A DNA stretch of 12,891 nt from an uncultured Acidaminococcus sp. (GTDB taxonomy: Bacteria; Bacillota_C; Negativicutes; Acidaminococcales; Acidaminococcaceae): NCBI GenBank assembly GCA_900314165.1, contig OMUE01000049.1, positions 1 through 12,891 of the forward strand, read 5' to 3'. Shown here in pieces: positions 1 through 6,869 of the stretch. The notes under the pieces were generated by a model. That model searched no databases. It was given only the letters and a program-made list of their open reading frames with translations, and was not told the origin of the DNA. A program made the position numbers and the translations under genes. Each line of letters opens with the position of its first letter. Position 1 is the stretch's first letter.

Positions 1-596
1 CCAGCTGCCCCTTCGATAAGAAGAGAAGCGGCTTCGTCATGGGCGAAGGCGCCGGCGTCATCGTTCTGGAAGAACTGGAACATGCCAAAGCCCGTGGTGC
101 CCATATCTACGCTGAACTGGTAGGTTATGGCCACAATACGGATGCGTACCATATTACGGCTCCGGATCCCAGCGGCGAAATGCCTGCCAAGGTTATGGAA
201 ATGGCCATCAAAGATGCAGGCCTGACGCCTGACGATGTGGATTACGTGAATGCTCATGGTACTTCTACCCATAGAAACGATCTGAACGAAACCCTGTGCT
301 GCAAGAAGATTTTCGGCGACCGGGCAAAACAGGTTCCCATCAGCTCCATCAAATCCATGACCGGCCATATGCTGGGTGCAGCCGGCGGCGTAGAAGCCGT
401 GGCTTCCATCCTGACCATTGAAAAAGGCATCATTCCTCCTACCATCAACTATGAAGATGTGGATGTGGAAGAAGATATGGATCTGGACTACGTACCTAAT
501 GTAGCCCGGAAACAAGACGTAAAAGTCGTACTGTCCAACAACTTTGGCTTTGGCGGCCACAACGCTACTCTGTGCTTCAAGAAGTACGAGGAGTAA
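1..596 (+). CDS. fabF: 3-oxoacyl-[acyl-carrier-protein] synthase II (KAS II), C-terminal part
   Basis: This is the 3' part of a beta-ketoacyl-ACP synthase gene whose start lies before the window; the reading frame runs from base 3. The enzyme condenses malonyl-ACP with a growing acyl-ACP in fatty-acid elongation in the cytoplasm. The visible part carries the family block [19 protein letters not shown] and both catalytic histidines, in NAHGTST and in GHMLGAAGG. It ends with the glycine-rich [10 protein letters not shown] segment typical of the FabF C-terminus. The active-site cysteine would be upstream and is not visible. About 197 of the usual roughly 410 residues are present. The stop lies only 10 nt before the rnc start, and the rnc ribosome-binding site is inside the last fabF codons, so the two are probably cotranscribed. 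FabB is a less likely alternative; the neighbouring rnc favours FabF. Confidence 0.96.
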   Translation, partial: SCPFDKKRSGFVMGEGAGVIVLEELEHAKARGAHIYAELVGYGHNTDAYHITAPDPSGEMPAKVMEMAIKDAGLTPDDVDYVNAHGTSTHRNDLNETLCCKKIFGDRAKQVPISSIKSMTGHMLGAAGGVEAVASILTIEKGIIPPTINYEDVDVEEDMDLDYVPNVARKQDVKVVLSNNFGFGGHNATLCFKKYEE

Positions 597-606
597 GAGA
601 ACCGTG

Positions 607-1311
607 ATGGATAAAAAACGGCTCAGCGAGCTGAGACAGCTCTGCGAAAGCCTGTCCATAGAGATGGATCAGGTGTCCCTGTTGGATACCGCTCTGACCC
701 ATCCCTCTTATGCTCACGAGGCCAAAAGCCATCCGAAACCGAAACATAACCAGCGGCTGGAATTCCTCGGAGATTCCGTGCTGAGCCTGGTAGTCAGTAC
801 CTATTTGTTCCGCCAGTACAGGAATCTGGATGAAGGTGAATTGTCCAAGTTCCGGGCTTTCCTGGTCTGCGAAGAGACGCTGGCCCAATTGGCCGGGGAA
901 ATGCAGCTGGGGAAGCACCTGTTGCTGGGTAAAGGGGAACAGCACATGGCAGGGGAGGACAATCCGTCCATCCTGGCCGATGCCTTTGAGTCCGTGCTGG
1001 GCGCCTATTATCTGGACAAAGGGTTCCAGGCGGCCAGCGAATTCCTGGATCGCGTCCTGATCCAACGGATTCCGGAGCTGACGGCCGATGGTATCGACCG
1101 GGATTACAAGAGCCGGCTTCAGGAAAAAGTCCAGGAGACCGGTCCTGCGGAAATCCGTTACGAACAGGTTTCAGCGGACGGCCCCACGAACAACAGGACG
1201 TTTGTCATGCGGGTGCTGGTCAGCGGTGAGGAAAGAGGCCAGGGCAAAGGCCGGACAAAGAAAGAAGCCGAGCAGCGCGCTGCCCGGGAAGCGTTGAAAG
1301 CGTACAAGTAA
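607..1311 (+). CDS. rnc: Ribonuclease III
   Basis: This encodes RNase III, 234 aa, a Mg-dependent endonuclease that cuts double-stranded RNA and processes rRNA precursors and some mRNAs. The N-terminal RNase III domain carries the signature RLEFLGDS (residues 50-57), with acidic residues E52 and D56, and a second motif with D125 and E128 in ADAFESVLGAYY. A double-stranded RNA-binding domain follows from about residue 160 (DYKSRLQEKVQ...), ending in the conserved KKEAEQRAAREAL helix. Length is normal for the family. GTG at 604 and ATG at 607 are adjacent in frame. GAGGAG at 588-593 sits 10 nt from the GTG and 13 nt from the ATG, so the GTG is possible; ATG was chosen as the usual start. The longer frame back to 544 would lie inside fabF and is not credible. 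Two in-frame TAA stops stand in tandem (1309-1314), and a terminator follows at once. Confidence 0.96.
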   Translation: MDKKRLSELRQLCESLSIEMDQVSLLDTALTHPSYAHEAKSHPKPKHNQRLEFLGDSVLSLVVSTYLFRQYRNLDEGELSKFRAFLVCEETLAQLAGEMQLGKHLLLGKGEQHMAGEDNPSILADAFESVLGAYYLDKGFQAASEFLDRVLIQRIPELTADGIDRDYKSRLQEKVQETGPAEIRYEQVSADGPTNNRTFVMRVLVSGEERGQGKGRTKKEAEQRAAREALKAYK

Positions 1312-1312
1312 T

Positions 1313-1344
1313 AAAGAGGCTGTGATTGCACAGCCTCTTTTTTT
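1313..1344 (+). terminator. Intrinsic terminator after rnc
   Basis: A perfect 12-bp stem (AAAGAGGCTGTG at 1313-1324 with CACAGCCTCTTT at 1329-1340) has the four-base loop ATTG. It ends in a run of seven T (1338-1344). It starts within the second tandem stop codon of rnc, so it should end the fabF-rnc transcript. Confidence 0.9.
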
Positions 1345-1346
1345 AC

Positions 1347-1420
1347 AGTGGGCTAGTTTCTAGTGTGCTAGGATTTAATCCCTAATCCCTAATCCCTAAT
1401 CCCTAGCCCCCTAGCCCACT
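1347..1420. repeat. 74-bp element: TAATCCC heptads between 10-bp inverted ends
   Basis: The outer arms AGTGGGCTAG (1347-1356) and CTAGCCCACT (1411-1420) are exact reverse complements. Inside are four perfect tandem TAATCCC units (1376-1403) followed by degenerate units TAGCCCC and CTAGCCC. The tetramer CTAG occurs five times in the element. On the minus strand there are six runs of three or more G separated by 3-4 nt, which fits the G-quadruplex consensus. No clear target-site duplication is seen. The element lies between the rnc terminator and the ribosome-binding site of the radical SAM gene. It looks like a small dispersed intergenic repeat, but copy number cannot be judged from one window. 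Confidence 0.8.
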
Positions 1421-1440
1421 ATCAATAAGGAGTCCTTACC

Positions 1441-2439
1441 ATGATTCTTCCCGTCTTCATTCCCCACTGGGGCTGTCCACAGCAATGTATCTTCTGCAAT
1501 CAGGGGACGATTACAGGAGAGCATGACAGCAGCCTGCAGGGTGCCAAAAAGCAGCTGGATGAACTGACTACGTGGGTGCGCCCTTCGGCTGAAAATGAAC
1601 TGGCCTACTATGGGGGATCCTTTACGGCTCTTCCATTGGATATCCAGGAGCAGCTGCTGGAGCTGGCAGAACAGTACAGGGCCAAAGGGTATTTTGGACC
1701 TATGCGCCTCTCTACCCGGCCGGATGCTATCACCAAGCCCATCCTGGAACTGTTAAAAGCCCACGGAGTCCGGACCATAGAGCTGGGTGCTCAGTCCCTG
1801 GATGACAACGTGCTGCAGCTGGCCCAACGAGGCCATACCGCACAGGACGTATGGGACGCGTCCCAGGCCATCCGGGATGCCGGGTTCCAGCTGGGGCTGC
1901 AGCTCATGGCAGGGCTGCCGGGTCAGACTGTGGAGAGCCTGCAGGATACGCTGCAGCTGGTCCTAGCCATCCTTCCGGATATTGTCCGTATTTACCCCGT
2001 GCTGGTCATCGACCACACGCCTCTGGCCCAGCTGTACAGGTCCGGACGTTACAAGCCCCTGACCGTTGAGGAGGCGGCGGCTCAGAGCTGGCTGCTGCTG
2101 GAACCCTTGGAACAGGCCGGCATCCGGGTCATCCGTATAGGCCTGCAGCCGGACAAAGACTTGTGTGCCCCGGGCCATATCCTGGCAGGGCCCTTCCATC
2201 CTGCCTTCGGGGAAATCGTCCGGTCCTATGGCATCCGGCAGCTGGTCAGTAAAAAAATTGCACAGCTTCCGCCTAAGAATTATAATATGGTTATTACCTG
2301 TCCCCAGTCTCTGGATTCCAGGGTCCGGGGCCAGCATCGCTGCAATATACTGTATTGGGAGCGTACCGGGCGTATTTCGGTACAGATCCTTCGAGGGGAA
2401 AAATTTGAGGTGAATTTCTATGACAGCAAAACTGTATGA
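1441..2439 (+). CDS. Elp3-like radical SAM protein without acetyltransferase domain
   Basis: This is a 332-aa radical SAM enzyme of the Elp3-like group (COG1243 type). C12, C16 and C19 form the CX3CX2C motif in GCPQQCIFCNQ, which binds the [4Fe-4S] cluster that cleaves S-adenosylmethionine. YYGGSFTALP (residues 56-65) matches the glycine motif that contacts the SAM methionine. STRPDAI, IELGAQSLDD and LQLMAGLPGQT are further barrel motifs typical of Elp3 relatives. The GNAT acetyltransferase domain of true Elp3 is missing, as is usual for bacterial members of this size. Elp3 modifies wobble uridines in tRNA, but the substrate of this bacterial branch is not known to me, so tRNA modification is only an inference. 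The ATG at 1441 has AAGGAG at 1427-1432. The 3' end overlaps the next gene by 20 nt, implying translational coupling to the tRNA-editing protein. Confidence 0.88.
   Translation: MILPVFIPHWGCPQQCIFCNQGTITGEHDSSLQGAKKQLDELTTWVRPSAENELAYYGGSFTALPLDIQEQLLELAEQYRAKGYFGPMRLSTRPDAITKPILELLKAHGVRTIELGAQSLDDNVLQLAQRGHTAQDVWDASQAIRDAGFQLGLQLMAGLPGQTVESLQDTLQLVLAILPDIVRIYPVLVIDHTPLAQLYRSGRYKPLTVEEAAAQSWLLLEPLEQAGIRVIRIGLQPDKDLCAPGHILAGPFHPAFGEIVRSYGIRQLVSKKIAQLPPKNYNMVITCPQSLDSRVRGQHRCNILYWERTGRISVQILRGEKFEVNFYDSKTV
2258..2286 (+). promoter_or_regulatory. Candidate sigma-70-type promoter for the alaX-like gene
   Basis: TTGCAC (2258-2263) and a perfect TATAAT (2281-2286) are separated by 17 nt, inside the 3' part of the radical SAM gene. 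The stretch is locally AT-rich. A transcript would start near 2293, about 125 nt before the alaX-like start. The -35 resembles those before rpsB (TTGCAA) and pyrH (TTGCAT). It lies within coding sequence, so this could be chance. Confidence 0.4.
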
Positions 2440-3619
2440 AGACGATTCCATGTTGAAAACTTGTACCGCAGTGGTAGAAGACTGCGTGCAGAAGGACGAC
2501 CATTACGAAATATTGCTGGATCAGACCGTGATCTTCCCGGAAGGGGGCGGCCAGCTGTCCGACCAGGGCCTTTTGGACAAGGTACCTGTGTTCTATGCCT
2601 CGGAAGAAGGGGAGAAGGTCTGGCACTGGACCAAGGCTCCTATTGCTGCGGGCACTACCGTAACCGTGACGCTGAACTGGGATGTCCGGCTGGACCGGAT
2701 GCAGCAGCATTGCGGGGAACATATCCTGTCCTATGCCTTCTGGAAAAGCTGCGGGGCCAATAACGTAGGCTTCCACATGAACGAAGACAGCGTGTTCATT
2801 GACCTGGATAAGGAAGTGGACGAAGAGGCTGTGAAGAAGGCTGAGCTCATGGCTAACGAATGCATCTGGGCCAACGAACCCATTACGGTCCATTACGTAC
2901 AGCATACGGAATTGGGCAATTATAACCTGCGGAAACGCAATGACAAACTGAGAGGCACCATCCGCCTGGTAGACGTGAAAAATGGGGATATCTGCACCTG
3001 CTGTGGTACCCATCCTCCCTTTACGGGCATGGTAGGGTCCATCAAGGTCATCCGCTTCGTCCGTCACAAAGGGGGCTCCCGCATCGAATTCCTGTGCGGC
3101 AAACGGGCTCTCGTAGAAATGCATAAGAGAAACCTGCTGCTGGAGGATACCGGCAACTTCCTGTCTGTAAAGACGGAAGATGTGCTGACCGCCGTCCAGA
3201 AGCTGCACCAGGATATCCTGGACCTGAAGGGCCATTTGAAGGAAAAGAGCCAGGAACTGATCAAGTTCCAGCTGCCGGAAGTGCTGGCGGAAGCTCCGGA
3301 AATCCCCGGGACCAACGGTACGAAACTGCTGGTGCTGACGCTGGAAGGCAGTGCCGCAGAAGGCAAGGCTGCTATGAAACTGGCTTCTGCCCAGCCTAAT
3401 GTACTGGCTGCCGTCTTTACGAAGGATGGGGAACGGCTCATGTACCAGTTCGGCCTCAGCGAAGGGGCCCAGGGCGACTGCAAGAAATGCTGCCAGCTGG
3501 CCAATACGGCCTTCAGCGGCCGTGGCGGCGGCAAACCGAACTCTGCCCAGGGCGGTGGCGCAGCAGGCGTCGACTGGCTGGAGAAAGTGGAGCAGGTGAA
3601 GAAGGAGATTTTGGGATAA
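2420..3619 (+). CDS. Alanyl-tRNA editing protein, AlaX type with DHHA1 domain
   Basis: This 399-aa protein resembles the editing half of alanyl-tRNA synthetase as a free-standing protein (AlaX-L type, COG2872). Such proteins hydrolyse mischarged Ser- or Gly-tRNA(Ala) in trans. The N-terminal part (LYEDDSMLKTCTA..., IFPEGGGQLSDQG at about 38-50) is the AlaRS second-domain-like fold. The zinc and active-site motifs HXXXH (H97, H101 in HCGEHILS) and CXXXH (C194, H198 in CCGTH) are intact. Residues from about 250 are predicted to form a coiled helix. A DHHA1 domain follows, ending in the glycine loop GRGGGKPNSAQGGG. No aminoacylation domain is present. ATG 2420 follows GAGGTG (2407-2412) by 7 nt and overlaps the radical SAM gene by 20 nt. 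ATG 2450 (M11) is a weaker alternative. The stop codon lies in the palindrome at 3616-3644. The editing role is family knowledge; the exact misacylated substrate is unknown. Confidence 0.9.
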   Translation: MTAKLYEDDSMLKTCTAVVEDCVQKDDHYEILLDQTVIFPEGGGQLSDQGLLDKVPVFYASEEGEKVWHWTKAPIAAGTTVTVTLNWDVRLDRMQQHCGEHILSYAFWKSCGANNVGFHMNEDSVFIDLDKEVDEEAVKKAELMANECIWANEPITVHYVQHTELGNYNLRKRNDKLRGTIRLVDVKNGDICTCCGTHPPFTGMVGSIKVIRFVRHKGGSRIEFLCGKRALVEMHKRNLLLEDTGNFLSVKTEDVLTAVQKLHQDILDLKGHLKEKSQELIKFQLPEVLAEAPEIPGTNGTKLLVLTLEGSAAEGKAAMKLASAQPNVLAAVFTKDGERLMYQFGLSEGAQGDCKKCCQLANTAFSGRGGGKPNSAQGGGAAGVDWLEKVEQVKKEILG

Positions 3620-3644
3620 GTGTTGCAACAAATGCAACACTTAT
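3616..3644. promoter_or_regulatory. 29-bp perfect palindrome over the rpsB -35 box
   Basis: ATAAGTGTTGCA (3616-3627) and TGCAACACTTAT (3633-3644) are exact reverse complements around the five-base centre ACAAA. The left arm contains the TAA stop of the alaX-like gene and most of the -35 box TTGCAA. The right arm fills the spacer and supplies the T of the extended -10. There is no T-run after it, so a terminator is unlikely. An operator bound by a dimeric regulator is the best reading, though a stem-loop at the end of the upstream mRNA is possible. Confidence 0.6.
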
Positions 3645-3652
3645 GATATAAT
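3623..3652 (+). promoter_or_regulatory. Promoter of rpsB-tsf, extended -10
   Basis: TTGCAA (3623-3628) and the perfect TATAAT (3647-3652) are 18 nt apart. TG at 3644-3645 gives an extended -10 (TGATATAAT). The predicted start near 3659 coincides with the first base of a leader hairpin. This fits a strong promoter for two highly expressed translation genes. Confidence 0.85.
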
Positions 3653-3658
3653 ACCTTT

Positions 3659-3769
3659 CGGCTGTACGATGCAGCCGCCATACTACACACGCAGAGTCAG
3701 GACGCGGCTGTCCTCAATGGAGGTTAAGCGAAAAATGATCTGCGGAGGAAAAAACAGGAGGAAAAAAAT
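3659..3769 (+). promoter_or_regulatory. Structured 5' leader of rpsB, candidate S2 autoregulatory site
   Basis: About 110 nt lie between the predicted transcript start and the rpsB start. A hairpin sits at the very 5' end: CGGCTGTA (3659-3666) with TGCAGCCG (3670-3677, one G-U pair). CAGCCGC (3672-3678) can instead pair with GCGGCTG (3704-3710), so two exclusive folds are possible. Smaller stems are AGGAC/GTCCT (3699-3703 with 3710-3714) and CCTC/GAGG (3712-3715 with 3720-3723). TCCTC at 3711-3715 could also pair with GAGGA at 3745-3749, close to the true Shine-Dalgarno (3756-3761). S2 is known to repress its own mRNA in E. coli; here this is an inference from layout. Confidence 0.5.
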
Positions 3770-4531
3770 ATGGCAATCGTATCTATGAAACAACTTTTAG
3801 AAGCAGGCGTACATTTCGGTCATCAGACCAGACGTTGGAACCCTAAGATGGCTCCCTACATCTTCACCGAACGGAACGGCATCTACATCATCGACCTGCA
3901 GAAGACCGTGAAGAAGGTAGAAGAATGCTACAACTTCCTGCGCGAACTGGCTGCCCAGGGTGGCACCGTACTGTTCGTTGGCACGAAGAAACAAGCTCAG
4001 GGCGCTATCAAAGAAGAAGCTGAACGCGCTGGCATGTACTATGTAAACGAAAGATGGCTGGGCGGCATGCTGACCAACTTCAAGACCATCCAAACCCGTA
4101 TCAAACGGCTCCATGACCTGGAAAAGATGGAAGAAGAAGGCACCTTCGCTGTTCTGCCCAAGAAAGAAGTTATCGTTCTGCGCCATGAAATGGCTAAACT
4201 GGAAAAATACCTGGGCGGTATTAAAGATATGAAGAAGCTGCCGAGCGCTCTGTTCATCATCGATCCCCGGAAAGAACATAACGCTATCCTGGAAGCTCGC
4301 AAACTGCACATCCCTGTGGTAGCTACTGTAGATACCAACTGCGATCCTGATGAAGTTGATTATCTGATGCCTGCTAACGACGACGCTATCCGTGCCGTAC
4401 GCCTGCTGACCAGCAAGATGGCTGATGCTATCCTGGAAGGCAAAGCTGCTGCTGTGGATGAAGAAGCGGAAGCCGTTGCTGCTGAAGAAGCTGAAACCAC
4501 GGAAGCTGCTGAAGCTCAAGACGCTGAATAA
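3770..4531 (+). CDS. rpsB: 30S ribosomal protein S2
   Basis: This encodes ribosomal protein S2, 253 aa, which joins the small subunit late in assembly and bridges head and body near S1. The N-terminus [27 protein letters not shown] and the blocks [30 protein letters not shown] and [13 protein letters not shown] are classical S2 signatures in the expected order. The last 30 residues or so form an Ala/Glu-rich acidic tail after ADAILEGK, low in complexity and probably disordered; such tails vary among bacteria. The ATG at 3770 follows AGGAGG (3756-3761) by 8 nt. Codon choice is strongly biased here and in tsf, as expected for abundant proteins. rpsB-tsf is a near-universal bacterial pair, with 32 nt between them and no terminator. 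Confidence 0.99.
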   Translation: MAIVSMKQLLEAGVHFGHQTRRWNPKMAPYIFTERNGIYIIDLQKTVKKVEECYNFLRELAAQGGTVLFVGTKKQAQGAIKEEAERAGMYYVNERWLGGMLTNFKTIQTRIKRLHDLEKMEEEGTFAVLPKKEVIVLRHEMAKLEKYLGGIKDMKKLPSALFIIDPRKEHNAILEARKLHIPVVATVDTNCDPDEVDYLMPANDDAIRAVRLLTSKMADAILEGKAAAVDEEAEAVAAEEAETTEAAEAQDAE

Positions 4532-4563
4532 TTCATCTTATTCCATTAACAGGAGGAATTCTC

Positions 4564-5445
4564 ATGGCAATTACTGCTAGCCAAGTAAAAGAACTGCGTG
4601 AACGTACCGGCGCTGGCATGATGGACTGCAAAAAGGCCCTGACTGCTACTGACGGTGATATGGATAAGGCAATCGATTTCCTGAGAGAAAAAGGCCTGTC
4701 CAAAGCTGCTAAGAAGGCAAGCCGTGTAGCTGCTGAAGGTCTGGTTCTGACTTATCTGGACGAAGCTGCTAAGACTGCTGTCCTGCTGGAAGTCAACTGC
4801 GAAACCGACTTCGTAGCCAACACCGATGACTACAAGAACCTGGTTCTGTCCATTGCTAAACACATTGCTGCCAACAAACCGGCTGATGTGGCTGCTCTGC
4901 AGGCTCAAACGTTCCTGGGCACTGACAAGAAAGTCAGCGATGTCATTACCGAAGCTATTGCCAAGATCGGCGAAAAGATCGATATCCGTCGTTTCGCTAT
5001 CTATGAATATGGCGACAACACCATCGGCCATTATGTCCATGGCGCTGGCAAGATTGGCGTCCTGGTTGAACTGGAAGGTGGCGACGCTGAAGTTGCTAAG
5101 GACGTAGCTATGCACGTAGCTGCTGCTAATCCTTCTTACCTGGATCGGACTCAGGTTCCTGATGCTGAACTGGCTCACGAAAAAGAAGTTCTGTCCGAAC
5201 AGGCCAAGAACGAAGGCAAACCTGAAAAGATCATCGAAAAGATGGTTATGGGCCGTATCCAAAAGTTCTACAAGGAAATCTGCCTGGTAGATCAGGAATT
5301 CATCAAAGATCCGGACAAATCCATCAAACAACTGCTGAAGGAACATAACGCAAAGGCTCTGCGCTTCACTCGTTTCCAACTGGGTCAGGGCATTGAAAAG
5401 AAGAAGGAAGACTTCGCTTCTGAAGTTATGAGCTTCGTAAAATAA
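4564..5445 (+). CDS. tsf: Elongation factor Ts
   Basis: This encodes EF-Ts, 293 aa, the nucleotide exchange factor that releases GDP from EF-Tu during translation elongation. The N-terminal UBA-like domain ([24 protein letters not shown], residues 3-26) binds EF-Tu. The family motif TDFVAN (residues 81-86) provides D82 and F83, which in E. coli EF-Ts insert near the EF-Tu Mg site. The core subdomains and the C-terminal [15 protein letters not shown] segment are present, and length is normal. The ATG at 4564 has AGGAGG at 4551-4556, 7 nt away. It is cotranscribed with rpsB and followed by a stem-loop terminator that separates it from pyrH. Confidence 0.99.
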   Translation: MAITASQVKELRERTGAGMMDCKKALTATDGDMDKAIDFLREKGLSKAAKKASRVAAEGLVLTYLDEAAKTAVLLEVNCETDFVANTDDYKNLVLSIAKHIAANKPADVAALQAQTFLGTDKKVSDVITEAIAKIGEKIDIRRFAIYEYGDNTIGHYVHGAGKIGVLVELEGGDAEVAKDVAMHVAAANPSYLDRTQVPDAELAHEKEVLSEQAKNEGKPEKIIEKMVMGRIQKFYKEICLVDQEFIKDPDKSIKQLLKEHNAKALRFTRFQLGQGIEKKKEDFASEVMSFVK

Positions 5446-5463
5446 GGTTTTTTAACTGCATAC

Positions 5464-5493
5464 AAATAAGGCTGTCATCTGACAGCCTTATTT
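5464..5493 (+). terminator. Terminator after tsf
   Basis: A perfect 13-bp stem, AAATAAGGCTGTC (5464-5476) with GACAGCCTTATTT (5481-5493), closes on the loop ATCT. A second layer, TGCATA (5457-5462) with TATGCA (5496-5501), extends it. The downstream T-tract is broken (TTATTTAATAT), so termination may be incomplete, and the symmetric A and T flanks could let it work in both directions. It ends the rpsB-tsf unit just before the pyrH promoter. Confidence 0.75.
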
Positions 5494-5508
5494 AATATGC
5501 AGAAAGCC

Positions 5509-5537
5509 TTGCATGAAAAATAAAATTCACCTATAAT
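5509..5537 (+). promoter_or_regulatory. Promoter of pyrH-frr
   Basis: TTGCAT (5509-5514) and a perfect TATAAT (5532-5537) are separated by 17 nt in an AT-rich stretch just after the tsf terminator. Transcription should start near 5544, giving a leader of about 37 nt before pyrH. The -10 is ideal; the -35 matches the consensus in only the first three positions. Confidence 0.8.
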
Positions 5538-5580
5538 TACAAATAAGAAGTGCGGATTATCCTGTAGGAGGTAACTGCCA

Positions 5581-6306
5581 GTGTCAGCACAAAGAAAATT
5601 CAAACGTGTCATTTTAAAACTCAGCGGGGAAGCGTTGGCGGGCTCGAAAGGGTACGGCATCGATCCTGTTACCGTAGATAACATTGCTGCCCAGATTCAA
5701 GCTGTCCGGGAAAGCGGACTGGATGTTGCCATTGTCAACGGGGGCGGCAATATCTGGAGAGGCCTGTCCGGTGCCTCCAAAGGTATGGACCGTGCGACTG
5801 CCGATTACATGGGGATGCTGGCTACGGTCATCAATTCCCTGGCGCTTCAGGATGCCCTGGAAAACAGGGGCGTAGCTACCCGGGTACAGACGGCTATTGA
5901 AATGCGGGCCATTGCAGAACCGTATATCCGCCGCCGTGCCGTGCGCCATCTGGAAAAAGGCCGTGTGGTTATTTTTGCAGCCGGTACCGGCAACCCGTAT
6001 TTCTCCACGGATACCACGGCTGCCCTGCGGGCTGCTGAAATTGAAGCCGATGCCATCTTGATGGCTAAGAAGGGCGTGGACGGTGTATACGACAGCGATC
6101 CCAACAAAAATCCCAATGCCAAGAAATTTGATCATCTGGAATACATTGAAGTAATACAAAAAAATCTAGGGGTTATGGATTCTACCGCTATCAGCCTGTG
6201 CATGGACAACCATATTCCTATCGTAGTATTCAACATCGATCAGGAAGGCAATATCCTGAAGGCAGCTGCCGGTGAAGAAATCGGGACCCTAGTAGGAGGA
6301 TTTTGA
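5581..6306 (+). CDS. pyrH: UMP kinase
   Basis: This encodes bacterial UMP kinase, 241 aa, of the amino-acid-kinase fold. It phosphorylates UMP to UDP with ATP in pyrimidine nucleotide synthesis and is usually a GTP-activated, UTP-inhibited hexamer. Visible motifs are LKLSGEAL (residues 12-19) with K13 at the phosphate site, GGGNIWRG (54-61), ADYMGMLAT (74-82), and the C-terminal nucleotide block [17 protein letters not shown] followed by [12 protein letters not shown]. Length is typical. The start is GTG at 5581, supported by TAGGAGGTAA with AGGAGG at 5566-5571, 9 nt away; there is no better ATG. Its TGA stop overlaps the frr start by one base (TGATG). pyrH-frr coupling downstream of tsf is widely conserved. 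Confidence 0.98.
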   Translation: MSAQRKFKRVILKLSGEALAGSKGYGIDPVTVDNIAAQIQAVRESGLDVAIVNGGGNIWRGLSGASKGMDRATADYMGMLATVINSLALQDALENRGVATRVQTAIEMRAIAEPYIRRRAVRHLEKGRVVIFAAGTGNPYFSTDTTAALRAAEIEADAILMAKKGVDGVYDSDPNKNPNAKKFDHLEYIEVIQKNLGVMDSTAISLCMDNHIPIVVFNIDQEGNILKAAAGEEIGTLVGGF

Positions 6307-6869
6307 TGGCTACCATTGAAGAATTACAGAAGAAAACCCAAGAAAAGATGGACAATGCCGTGGCTGCCCTGCGCACCGAATTGGCAAGCATCCGGACCGG
6401 CCGTGCTACTCCTGCCCTGTTAAACAAGGTCATGGTAGAATATTACGGAGCTCCCACTCCTGTAAACCAGCTGGCTAATGTATCCGTTCCTGAACCCAGA
6501 ATGATTGTGATTCAGCCCTGGGATAAAACCCTGCTGAAGAAGATTGAAAAAGCCATTATGACCAGTGACCTGGGCCTGAATCCCAGCAACGACGGTTCCG
6601 TGATCCGGCTGAACCTGCCGCTTCTGACGGAAGAACGCCGTAAAGAACTGGTGAAAGTCGTCAACAAGAAAGGTGAAGCCAGCCGGGTAGAAATCCGGAA
6701 CATCCGCAGAGATTTCAATGATGCGGTGAAGAAACAATTGAAGGCTAAAACCATTACGGAAGACGACGCCAAGGATGCTTCTGAAGGCTCTCAAAAGCTG
6801 ACGGATAAGTATACCAAGAAGATTGATGACATCCTGGCACAAAAAGAGAAAGAAGTCATGTCCGTATAA
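6306..6869 (+). CDS. frr: Ribosome recycling factor
   Basis: This encodes ribosome recycling factor, 187 aa, which with EF-G splits post-termination 70S ribosomes into subunits. The family blocks are intact: the first helix (KMDNAVAALRTELASIRTGRATPALL), VEYYGAPTPVNQLANVSVPEPR, IQPWDKTLLKKIEKAI, SDLGLNPSNDGSVIRLNLPLLTEERRKELVK and the C-terminal DDAKDASEGSQKLTDKYTKKID helix. ATG 6306 has AGGAGG (6294-6299) 6 nt before it. A TTG immediately upstream at 6303 is only 3 nt from that site and was rejected. The start shares one base with the pyrH stop, and the TAA stop shares one base with the next start (TAATG). This marks tight translational coupling on both sides. Confidence 0.98.
   Translation: MATIEELQKKTQEKMDNAVAALRTELASIRTGRATPALLNKVMVEYYGAPTPVNQLANVSVPEPRMIVIQPWDKTLLKKIEKAIMTSDLGLNPSNDGSVIRLNLPLLTEERRKELVKVVNKKGEASRVEIRNIRRDFNDAVKKQLKAKTITEDDAKDASEGSQKLTDKYTKKIDDILAQKEKEVMSV

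Noticed and set aside
544..606. An upstream ATG start for rnc inside fabF
   Set aside because: It would add 21 residues unlike any RNase III N-terminus, has no ribosome-binding site, and would overlap fabF fully. GTG 604 or ATG 607 fits better.
1376..1417. CRISPR-like or true telomeric array
   Set aside because: The repeat unit is 7 bp with no spacers, and the element is a short internal intergenic repeat rather than a replicon end.
2294..3640. A 448-codon open frame on the minus strand opposite the alaX-like gene
   Set aside because: The plus-strand gene has clear family motifs. The antisense translation is rich in His, Gln and Phe with no recognisable domain, and is a by-product of codon bias.
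3669..3769. A possible leader peptide starting at ATG 3669 in the rpsB leader
   Set aside because: It lacks a Shine-Dalgarno sequence and has no stop before rpsB, where it would run into the gene out of frame.
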